This document shows positions 1-6,489 of a stretch of 8,198 nt of DNA, in pieces (positions within the stretch are counted from its first letter, which is position 1; each line of letters begins with the position of its first letter). The notes below the pieces were generated by a model. That model ran no database searches. It was given only the letters and a program-made list of their open reading frames with translations, and was not told the DNA's origin. Made by a program: the position numbers and the translations under genes. The stretch comes from an uncultured Planctomycetota bacterium (GTDB lineage: Bacteria; Planctomycetota; UBA1135; UBA2386): assembly GCA_903925435.1 (NCBI GenBank), contig CAIYFF010000468.1:1-8198 (forward strand), given 5' to 3'.

Positions 1-2
1 GC

Positions 3-1112
3 GACAACGCCATCGAAGTGGACGGCGCCGAGCAGAGCGACTACCAGCCGGTCACGACCGGTTCGCTCGCGAACATGACGGTCATCGGCCAGCCGTTCGG
101 CACGGCCTCGGGCGACCACCTCACGGCGTGGCGCGACAACGCGCGCATGCAGATCCGCAACTCGATCTTCATGGACGCCGGTGAGCAGGTCGTGCGCAAC
201 GACAACGTCGACGGCGACGGTGGCGCGGGCTACGGCTTCAACGGCACGCTGTCGTGGGCTGCCACGTGGACGACGCCTTACACGACGACCTCGACGGTCA
301 ACGCTCCGGCAAACCCGGCGGCGTTCTACCAGTCGCAGAGCGCTGGCAACCTGAACCAGATCAGCGACTGCGTCTTCTTCAACAACAACGCGGCCAACGC
401 ATACACCGAGGCCAACGCGCGCGGCGTGTTCGGCGCGGCCAACAACAACGTGCTCGCGACCGTGTCGCCGATCACGAGCATCACGCGCGGCACCTCGACC
501 GTGCTGGGCTCGATCACGATGGCGAACGTCGTCGGTCTCAACCCGGCCGCTGCGAACGACGCGGTCAACAGCGTCGGCTTCCTCTCGGGCGACTCGTTCT
601 TCACCGCGGCGAAGTATCGCGGCGCGTTCGCTCCGGGCGCAGCCAGCTGGCTCGCCGGCTGGACGGCCTCCGAGGCCTTCGGCTTCACGCCGACGAACGG
701 CTGGAGCGACCTCGGCTACGGCAGCAACGCCGGCACGAGCGGCGCGCCGGTCCTCTCGGCCACGGGCACCCACCTCGCGTTCGCTCCGCTGAACTGGACC
801 CTCAGCGCCTCGAAGGCTTCGGCCTTCTCGCTGTCGATCCTCGCGGTCAACGGCGGCACGACGTCGGGCGGCGGTCGCCTCGACTTCGCCCTCGCGGGTG
901 GCACGCTGATCCCGGACCTCGTGAACGGTCTGATCACGTTCGCGGGCTTCACGGACGGCACGGGCAGCACGTCCTGGAACATCAACGTGCCGTCGGGCTT
1001 CCCGGCTGGCTACGCCTTCTACTTCCAGGCGGCTACGTTCGACGCGGCCGGTGCGGTGACGCCGTTCGGCAACATGACGCTGTCGAACGCGGTGTCGGTC
1101 ACGATCGACTGA
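3..1112 (+). CDS. Large secreted protein of unknown function, C-terminal fragment (5' end outside window)
   Basis: The frame is open from the first in-frame codon at position 3 (residues DNAIEVDGAEQ) to TGA at 1110-1112, giving 369 visible residues. The gene starts upstream of the window, and the GTG at 18 is just an internal Val codon. The visible protein is rich in Asn, Thr, Ser, Gly and Ala with almost no Cys, typical of extracellular or surface proteins. The first half (to about base 740) has phrases such as MTVIG, NSIFMD, VRNDN and DCVFFNNN. I recognise these from memory as resembling large marine bacterial proteins annotated as beta-helix or parallel-repeat secreted proteins. The last part (about 744-1109) looks like a separate beta-sandwich-type domain with alternating hydrophobic strands (LNWTLSAS, GYAFYFQAATFD, LSNAVSVTID). 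Similar C-terminal domains are common on secreted proteins of some Planctomycetota. No catalytic motif is visible and the function is unknown. It appears unrelated to the transport cluster and has its own terminator. Confidence 0.8.
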   Translation, partial: DNAIEVDGAEQSDYQPVTTGSLANMTVIGQPFGTASGDHLTAWRDNARMQIRNSIFMDAGEQVVRNDNVDGDGGAGYGFNGTLSWAATWTTPYTTTSTVNAPANPAAFYQSQSAGNLNQISDCVFFNNNAANAYTEANARGVFGAANNNVLATVSPITSITRGTSTVLGSITMANVVGLNPAAANDAVNSVGFLSGDSFFTAAKYRGAFAPGAASWLAGWTASEAFGFTPTNGWSDLGYGSNAGTSGAPVLSATGTHLAFAPLNWTLSASKASAFSLSILAVNGGTTSGGGRLDFALAGGTLIPDLVNGLITFAGFTDGTGSTSWNINVPSGFPAGYAFYFQAATFDAAGAVTPFGNMTLSNAVSVTID

Positions 1113-1137
1113 GGAACGGAGTCACGTTCTTCCGACG

Positions 1138-1176
1138 CGAGGCGAGCGCCTGAGGGCGCCCGCCTCGTTGCGTTTG
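1138..1176 (+). terminator. Probable intrinsic terminator of the secreted-protein gene
   Basis: A strong hairpin lies 25 bases after the stop codon. The left arm is 1138-1150 (CGAGGCGAGCGCC), the loop is TGAG at 1151-1154, and the right arm is 1155-1167 (GGCGCCCGCCTCG). This makes 12 Watson-Crick pairs with a single A-C mismatch. The stem is followed by a T-enriched but interrupted tail (TTGCGTTTG, 1168-1176). The tail is imperfect, so termination may be partial or may need additional factors, but position and stem strength fit a transcript end separating this gene from the next. Confidence 0.7.
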
Positions 1177-1267
1177 TGCGCTGTGTTCTCTGCTATGCAG
1201 ACGCACATCGAGTGCGGCAGCAGTTGCATTGCGGAGTTCTTGGCGCGACCGAGATTACAGATCCACC

Positions 1268-2503
1268 ATGCGTTCCTTCTTCGTCTCGACTCTTCTCGCT
1301 CTCGTTGCGATTGCTCCGCTCTCCGCGCAATCGGTTCCTGCTGGCAGCGAGCAATCTGTGGGAGCGAAGAGCCAAGCGGATGCCGTCGATTGGCGCCGCA
1401 GTTTGCTTGAGCTCGCCGACTCTGCGTTCACGCGAATGCCGCTGGATCCGCATGCAAAGAACCGAGGACGGGGCCAGTTGACCGTCGTCGAGGCGAGTCT
1501 TGCGGCAGGCCTTCCCGAACTCGGGGCCGGCATCGCCAAGACGATTCCTGACTGGCGTCGCGGCCTTGCGCACGCGCATTGCGCGCAGTGGCTGCAGCAG
1601 CACGAGCGAGGCGATGAGGCGGAGCGCGAACTGCAGTTGGCTGAACAGGCTGCAAGGGCGATCCGCGCCGACGCGAACGAGCAGGCTTGGCGCGCGGAGC
1701 GCATCCTCGGCGTCGTTGCCCGCGTTCGCATGATGCGCGGCGAGATGGAGAAGTTCGCGGAGGCGAGCAAGGAGCTCGGGCCGGTGGAGGGAGCTGTGCT
1801 GCAAGAAGAGGCGGCGCTGCGAATGCCCGAGGAGTCCTTCGCGAAATGGCTCGAGCAGGCGGACACGACGATTGCCTCGGCGCAGTTCGATCCGATCCAG
1901 GCGACGTTGCAGTCGTGCGCAAAGCTCTATCGCCGTTTCTACGAAGACGAAGACAAGCGCGCGCAGTTGGAGAAGCGCGTCGCCGAGGGCTACTCCAAGT
2001 TGCCGCTGCAGGTCCGCGTGAAGTTGCTCGTCGAGATCGGCGGTGTGGCCGCGGACAAGAAGGACGCTGCAAAGACGATCGAGATCTGCGATCGCATCGA
2101 CCGCGTGCTCGCGACTGCCGCATGGCGCGCCGAGGACAAGGTGCCTGCGTTCGCGGACCTTGCCGTGTTGCTCCACCGCGGCGGCGAAGTCGCGCGTGGC
2201 AAGCAACAGTTGGACGCCGCGGCGAAGGCGTTTGCGGACGGTCGTGCGTCGATCTTCGATATCTACCGGGCAGCATCGCTGCGCTCGCTCGCAGAAGCTG
2301 CCACGGCGATGGGGGACTCGCCCCGTGCAATGGAGTTCTGGCGTGCCGCGGTCGAGGCTGGCGTCGAGAACCCCAACTCGCGCCCGCGCGCGGACGACCT
2401 CGGTGCGACTTGCCTATCGTTCGTGAAGGCCGGAGTGCAGCCGGAGGCGGGCATCGAGAAGCGGTTGCGCGAGATCGCCGGCTCGCTCGCCGCGCCCTGG
2501 TGA
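1268..2503 (+). CDS. Exported TPR-like helical repeat protein, function unknown
   Basis: This encodes 411 residues. I chose the ATG at 1268 because it gives a clean Sec signal peptide: a short positive start (MR), a hydrophobic core at about residues 4-17 and a cleavage site after LSA at about residue 20. The longer TTG start at 1229 would place 13 charged residues before it. No clear Shine-Dalgarno sequence precedes the ATG. The mature protein is almost entirely amphipathic helix, rich in Ala, Glu, Arg and Leu. TPR-like helix pairs are visible at about residues 98-130 and most clearly at 333-365, where the second helix reads GDSPRAMEFWRAAVEAG. No enzyme motif was seen. It is most likely a periplasmic scaffold or protein-interaction factor. 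A TPR protein also accompanies the TonB2/TtpC systems of Vibrio, and this gene lies 131 bases upstream of the receptor. A role in the same system is an inference, and it could be independent. The exact number of repeats is not certain by eye. Confidence 0.75.
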   Translation: MRSFFVSTLLALVAIAPLSAQSVPAGSEQSVGAKSQADAVDWRRSLLELADSAFTRMPLDPHAKNRGRGQLTVVEASLAAGLPELGAGIAKTIPDWRRGLAHAHCAQWLQQHERGDEAERELQLAEQAARAIRADANEQAWRAERILGVVARVRMMRGEMEKFAEASKELGPVEGAVLQEEAALRMPEESFAKWLEQADTTIASAQFDPIQATLQSCAKLYRRFYEDEDKRAQLEKRVAEGYSKLPLQVRVKLLVEIGGVAADKKDAAKTIEICDRIDRVLATAAWRAEDKVPAFADLAVLLHRGGEVARGKQQLDAAAKAFADGRASIFDIYRAASLRSLAEAATAMGDSPRAMEFWRAAVEAGVENPNSRPRADDLGATCLSFVKAGVQPEAGIEKRLREIAGSLAAPW

Positions 2504-2507
2504 CCGG

Positions 2508-2543
2508 GCGAACGGCGGCGGCGCCAGCTCGCGATCCGTTCGC
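2508..2543 (+). repeat. Inverted repeat after the TPR-like gene, possible weak terminator
   Basis: An 8-base perfect inverted repeat, GCGAACGG (2508-2515) and CCGTTCGC (2536-2543), starts 4 bases after the stop of the TPR-like gene. The 20-base loop contains a further self-complementary GGCGCC. There is no T-run after it, so it is a weak terminator candidate at best. It could also be an mRNA-stabilising 3' structure or a chance match in GC-rich DNA. The rest of the gap up to 2634 shows nothing I can name: no clear promoter and no Fur-box-like palindrome. Confidence 0.3.
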
Positions 2544-2634
2544 AGGCTCTTCACGCTCCGCGCCGCGCCTTCTCGCTAGAACCACCTCGGCTTCACGGAG
2601 TCCTCACACAGCGACCTAGGTTGGCTGGCCTCTC

Positions 2635-5574
2635 GTGAAGCAACGGCCCCTCATCCTCTGGCTCGCTGCCCTGGTTCCCCCCAGCGGAGCCTTGTGCGCG
2701 CAGCAGCCCGGCTCGATCCGCGGCGTCGTGACCGACAAGGATTTCGGTGGCCCGGTTTTCGAGGCGCTCGTCACCGTGCTCGGCCGATCGGACTCCGCGA
2801 AGACCACCGAGCAGGGTAACTACCTGCTCAAGGACCTTCCGCAAGGCACCTACACGCTGATCGTCTCGAAGGACGGCTATGTGCGGCAGGTGCGGCCCAA
2901 CGTGACGGTCGGCGCCGGCCAGTTGGTCGAGATCGATGTCGCCCTCGCCGGCGACTACACGGACCTCGAGGAATACGTCGTCCAGGACATCCTCGCCGTG
3001 GGTGGTGGCAGCGAGGACTCGCAGTTGCAGCTTCGCTTCGAGAGCCCGTCGCTGATGGACTCGATCAGCGCCGATCTGATCGGCCGCGCGGGCGCCAGCA
3101 ATGCCGCGGACTCGCTGCGCCTCGTCGCTGGCGCGTCGCTGCAGAACGGCAAGTCCGCGGTCATTCGCGGCCTTCCCGACCGTTACGTCAGCTCGCAGTT
3201 GAACGGCGTGCGCCTGCCGTCCGCCGACGAAGACAAGCGCGCTGTCGAACTCGATCAGTTCCCCGCCGCCGTGATCGAGAGCGTGCAGGTCACCAAGACC
3301 TTCATGCCCGACCAGCAGGGCGATGCCTCCGGCGGCGCCGTCGACGTGCGCATGAAGGGCGTGCCTGACGAGCCGCTGTTCTTCCAGTGGCGCACGCAGG
3401 TCAGCAACAACAACCAAGTCACCGGCAAGAGCAGCTTCCTCGGCTACGAAGGCGGCGGCGTGCACTTCTGGGGCCGCGACGGTGGCGACCGCGACCAGCA
3501 ACTCGACAGCCTCGGCCAGAACTGGGATGGCGCGGTCGGCGTGCGGCGCGAGGCGGCGCCAGTCGACTTCAAGTGGTCCGCGGCCGTCGGCGGCAAGACG
3601 GAGATTGCCGATGGCGTGCAAGTCGGCGGCTTCGTCAGCACGTTCTACGAGCACGACAGCAACCACTTCACCAACGGTCGCGACGACAGCTTGTGGGTCG
3701 ATACGCCTGGCGACCCGATGACGCCGCAGACGACGAGCAGCGTGCTGGGGCAGGACTTCAAGACGCGCCTCTACGACGTCACGCGCAGTTCGCAGTTGGT
3801 GCAGTTCGGAACGCTGACGACCGCAGGCCTGCAGACGAAGAACCACTCGGTCACGTTCGCGTGGCTCAACTCGCTGACGTCCGAAGACTCGGCGACGCTC
3901 GCCGAGGACACGCGCGGCAAGGAGTTCTTCTTCCCGGGCTACGACCCGAACAACACGTCGACGCCGGGCCACGCCGAGAACCTTGCGGCGCCGTATCTGC
4001 GACTCGAGACGCTGCAATACACCGAGCGCACTTCGGACACGCTGCAGTTGAGCGGCCGCCACACCTTCGAGATCGAGGGCGCGGGATCGTTGAAGTCGCC
4101 GCAGTTCGATTGGACGGCGTCGCGTAGCACTGCGGACAAGCTGCAACCTGACAAGCGCGTGTTCGGTTCCAGCTGGGACTCGACCAACGGCGGAACGTGG
4201 TCGCCGTTCAAGCCCGCTGCCAACTTCACGATCGGTAACCTGCAGCGCATCTGGAAGGACATCCAGGAAGAGAGCACGCAGTACTCGACCAACCTCAAGC
4301 TGCCGTTCGACCAATGGAATGGCATCGAGGGCTATGCCAAGGTCGGTTGGTTCCAGGATCGCGTGAAGCGAACGTTCGATCAGGACACGTTCAGCAACTT
4401 CAACGACAACTCGACGTTCAACGCGCCGTATGAGCAGTACTGGAGCGCGTCGTTTCCGTTCCAGAACCACCCGATCACTGCCGCCGAGATCGACGTCGAC
4501 TACAGCGGCAAGCAAGACATCGACGCGTTCTACGGCATGGTCGACATGCCGCTCGCGCAAGGCCTCAACCTGGTTGGCGGCGCTCGCGTCGAAGGGACGA
4601 AGATCGACATCGTCAACGACCCTGAGGCCGACGTCGTTTGGTTCCCGCCAGGCACGTCTGCGCCCGCTCCCTTGCTGCCCGGTGAAGCGGACGTCGCGTT
4701 CGAGCAGGATGACCTGCTGCCGGCTGCGGCGCTGATCTACGAAGTCGTGCCCGACGTCACGTTGCGCGCTGCCTATAGCGAGACCGTCGCGCGCCAGACG
4801 TTCAAAGAACTCACGCCCGTGCTGCAGCAGGAATATCTCGGCGGCCCGGTGTTCATCGGCAATCCCGACCTGCAGATGAGCGCGCTCAAGAACTACGACC
4901 TGCGCGCGGACTGGACGCCGTATGCGGGTGGCCTGTTCTCCGTGTCGTGGTTCAAGAAGGACATCGAGCTGCCGATCGAATACGTGCAGCGCGTGTCGTC
5001 CGTGTTCACCTACACGAGCGCCGTCAACTACCCAGAAGGTTCGCTGCAAGGCTGGGAGTTCGAGACGCGCCACGGCCTCGGCCAGTTCCTCAAGCCGCTC
5101 GACGGATTCGCCGTTGGCGTCAACGCGACGTGGATCGAGTCGGTGGTGCAGTTGTCGCAAGAGGACATCGATCAGTTCAACTTGCCGACGATCGACGCGC
5201 CCATGACGGAGCGCGACATGACGAACGCGCCGGAGTCGATCTACAACGCGTTCCTCACGTGGGAGTCGGAGCGCCTCGGCACGCGCATCGGCCTGTTCTA
5301 CACGCGCACGGGCGACACGCTGATCGCTGGCGCGGGCCAGGCAAACGACAACTACGTGCCCAACGTCTACCAGACGGATTTCGACAACCTCAACTTCAGC
5401 TTCGTGCAGTCGCTGAATGAATGGTGCGACTTCCAGTTCCAGGCCAAGAACCTGACCAACCCGGACATCGAGCAGGTCTATCGCTCGCCCTACATCGGCG
5501 ACGACGTCAGCAAGATCTCCTTCTCTCGCGGCGTGGACTACTCGATCGGCATCGGCGGCCGCGTGAAGTTCTGA
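2635..5574 (+). CDS. TonB-dependent outer-membrane receptor with N-terminal carboxypeptidase-regulatory-like domain
   Basis: A complete 979-residue receptor that imports an unidentified substrate across the outer membrane using energy from TonB. The start is GTG at 2635. An in-frame TAG at 2617-2619 lies just upstream and no other start codon lies between, so this start is well fixed although no good Shine-Dalgarno sequence is visible. Residues 1-23 are a signal peptide, cut after LCA. Residues 26-104 match the carboxypeptidase-regulatory-like beta-sandwich (SIRGVVTDKDFGGPV, then GNYLLKDLPQGTY and SKDGYV). A TonB-box-like stretch, LEEYVVQD, lies at 111-118. The plug is at about 135-242, with AVIRGLPDRY, LNGVRLPS and VTKTFMPDQQGDASGGAVDV, a typical pattern of the group of receptors with this N-terminal domain. 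The remainder is a beta-barrel rich in aromatic residues and Asn/Asp, ending in Phe as outer-membrane barrels usually do. The energising genes follow directly downstream. The substrate could be a metal chelate, cobalamin, glycan or peptide; the sequence does not decide. Confidence 0.95.
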   Translation: MKQRPLILWLAALVPPSGALCAQQPGSIRGVVTDKDFGGPVFEALVTVLGRSDSAKTTEQGNYLLKDLPQGTYTLIVSKDGYVRQVRPNVTVGAGQLVEIDVALAGDYTDLEEYVVQDILAVGGGSEDSQLQLRFESPSLMDSISADLIGRAGASNAADSLRLVAGASLQNGKSAVIRGLPDRYVSSQLNGVRLPSADEDKRAVELDQFPAAVIESVQVTKTFMPDQQGDASGGAVDVRMKGVPDEPLFFQWRTQVSNNNQVTGKSSFLGYEGGGVHFWGRDGGDRDQQLDSLGQNWDGAVGVRREAAPVDFKWSAAVGGKTEIADGVQVGGFVSTFYEHDSNHFTNGRDDSLWVDTPGDPMTPQTTSSVLGQDFKTRLYDVTRSSQLVQFGTLTTAGLQTKNHSVTFAWLNSLTSEDSATLAEDTRGKEFFFPGYDPNNTSTPGHAENLAAPYLRLETLQYTERTSDTLQLSGRHTFEIEGAGSLKSPQFDWTASRSTADKLQPDKRVFGSSWDSTNGGTWSPFKPAANFTIGNLQRIWKDIQEESTQYSTNLKLPFDQWNGIEGYAKVGWFQDRVKRTFDQDTFSNFNDNSTFNAPYEQYWSASFPFQNHPITAAEIDVDYSGKQDIDAFYGMVDMPLAQGLNLVGGARVEGTKIDIVNDPEADVVWFPPGTSAPAPLLPGEADVAFEQDDLLPAAALIYEVVPDVTLRAAYSETVARQTFKELTPVLQQEYLGGPVFIGNPDLQMSALKNYDLRADWTPYAGGLFSVSWFKKDIELPIEYVQRVSSVFTYTSAVNYPEGSLQGWEFETRHGLGQFLKPLDGFAVGVNATWIESVVQLSQEDIDQFNLPTIDAPMTERDMTNAPESIYNAFLTWESERLGTRIGLFYTRTGDTLIAGAGQANDNYVPNVYQTDFDNLNFSFVQSLNEWCDFQFQAKNLTNPDIEQVYRSPYIGDDVSKISFSRGVDYSIGIGGRVKF

Positions 5575-5614
5575 GCCGCGCGCAACACAGCATTCGCAAC
5601 GGACCCCCATCGTC

Positions 5615-6472
5615 ATGAGCATCCAAGACACGCACACGGCATCCCGCATCGGCGCATCGGCGCTTCTTGCGGCATCCCTCTGCATCGGCGCACTGCGCGC
5701 GCAGGACCAGGGCGCACCGAAGCCGGCCGACGCACAGCAGGCTCCTGCAGTTTCGCAGCAAGGAGAGTCGCAGTCCGCGGAGACCACGCGCGCGACGCTG
5801 GAACGCTGGGTCGAAGCGCGCAAGCAATCGAGCAAGGCTCGCAGCGACTGGCGCGTCGAGAAGGAGTCGCTGCAAGAGCGCGTCGACATCGTGCGTCGTC
5901 AGATCGCCACGCTGAAGGAGCGCATCGCCGAGACCGAGAAGAGCATCGGCGCCGCGGACCAGCAGAAGACGCAACTCCAGGCTGACGGTGCCAAGATCAA
6001 GGTGACGACGGATCGCCTTGAAGCCGGCGTTGCGGCGCTCGAAGAGCAAGTGCGCGCGCTGCTGCCGCGCCTGCCCGATCCAATCCAGCAGAAGGTCGCA
6101 CCGCTGAGCCAGCAGTTCCGCGCGCCCGTAGAGGGCGTTGCGCAGAAGAAGCTCTCGGTTGGCGCCCGCTTCGGCAACGTGCTCGGCGTGCTCAACCTCG
6201 TGCAGAAGTGGAACAACGAAGTGTCGGTCACGAGCGAAGTTCGCACGTTGCCCGATGGCACGACGGCCGAAGTCGCGTGCATCTACTTCGGGCTCGGCCA
6301 GGGGTTCTACGTGTCGGCCAAGGGCGACGCCGCAGGCGTCGGCCTCGGCACGCCCGAGGGCTGGAAGTGGACCCCGCGCAACGACGCAGCGAAGGCCATC
6401 CAGGCCGCCATCGACGTCTACCAAAGCAAGGCCATGGCGAGCTTCGTCGGCCTTCCCTTCGAGATCCAGTGA
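5615..6472 (+). CDS. DUF3450 family periplasmic coiled-coil protein of a TonB2/TtpC-type system
   Basis: This encodes 285 residues starting at ATG 5615. Residues 1-30 form a signal peptide (positive RIG, hydrophobic core ASALLAASLCIGAL, probable cut near RAQ). A low-complexity Gln/Ala/Pro linker follows (about 31-57). Residues 58-148 are a long coiled coil (WRVEKESLQERVDIVRRQI, then LEEQVRALLPRLPDPIQ). The C-terminal globular part has the marks of the DUF3450 family as I know it: VGARFGNVLGVLNLVQKWN, VTSEVRTLPDG, IYFGLGQGFYVS, a PEGWKW turn and the ending FVGLPFEIQ. The length is close to that of the family. DUF3450 genes commonly sit immediately upstream of ttpC-exbB-exbD-tonB in Gammaproteobacteria, and the same order is seen here. 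The biochemical role is not established; periplasmic placement suggests it works with the coiled coil of the TtpC-like protein. It lies 40 bases after the receptor and 17 before the TtpC-like gene. Confidence 0.9.
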   Translation: MSIQDTHTASRIGASALLAASLCIGALRAQDQGAPKPADAQQAPAVSQQGESQSAETTRATLERWVEARKQSSKARSDWRVEKESLQERVDIVRRQIATLKERIAETEKSIGAADQQKTQLQADGAKIKVTTDRLEAGVAALEEQVRALLPRLPDPIQQKVAPLSQQFRAPVEGVAQKKLSVGARFGNVLGVLNLVQKWNNEVSVTSEVRTLPDGTTAEVACIYFGLGQGFYVSAKGDAAGVGLGTPEGWKWTPRNDAAKAIQAAIDVYQSKAMASFVGLPFEIQ

Positions 6473-6477
6473 GCCGC

Positions 6478-6483
6478 AGAGGA
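6478..6483 (+). promoter_or_regulatory. Shine-Dalgarno site of the TtpC-like gene
   Basis: AGAGGA ends 6 bases before the ATG at 6490. It is the clearest ribosome-binding site in the window and supports ATG 6490 over the in-frame extension that runs back into the DUF3450 gene. Confidence 0.6.
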
Positions 6484-6489
6484 CCGACC

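Noticed and set aside
18..20. GTG as the start of the first gene
   Set aside because: The frame is open to the window edge and the residues before it (DNAIE) continue the protein naturally, so the gene is truncated by the window rather than starting here.
1168..1199. Possible promoter for the TPR-like gene (TTGCGT then TATGCA)
   Set aside because: The -35-like hexamer lies in the terminator tail and the spacing of about 20 bases is too long. The match is not better than chance.
1229..1267. TTG start for the TPR-like gene
   Set aside because: It would add 13 mostly charged residues before a clean signal peptide; ATG 1268 is the better start.
2504..2634. Fur box or riboswitch upstream of the receptor
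   Set aside because: The gap is GC-rich with no AT-rich Fur-like palindrome and no recognisable cobalamin or other riboswitch motif, so there is no sequence support for iron or cobalamin control.
5639..5700. Short repeated GCATCGGCGC units in the DUF3450 signal-peptide region
   Set aside because: They encode similar small-residue stretches (RIGASA, CIGAL) of a signal peptide; low-complexity coding explains them.
2593..5889. 1098-codon open frame on the - strand covering the whole receptor gene
   Set aside because: It is antisense to a well-recognised receptor with clear domains. Its translation is Arg/Val/Leu/Asp-rich without domains or a signal peptide, as expected when GC-rich codon bias removes stop codons from the opposite strand.
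6208..6489. In-frame upstream extension of the TtpC-like gene (608-residue version)
   Set aside because: The extra 94 residues are Arg/Gly-rich and overlap the DUF3450 coding region in another frame. ATG 6490 gives a signal peptide and a good ribosome-binding site.
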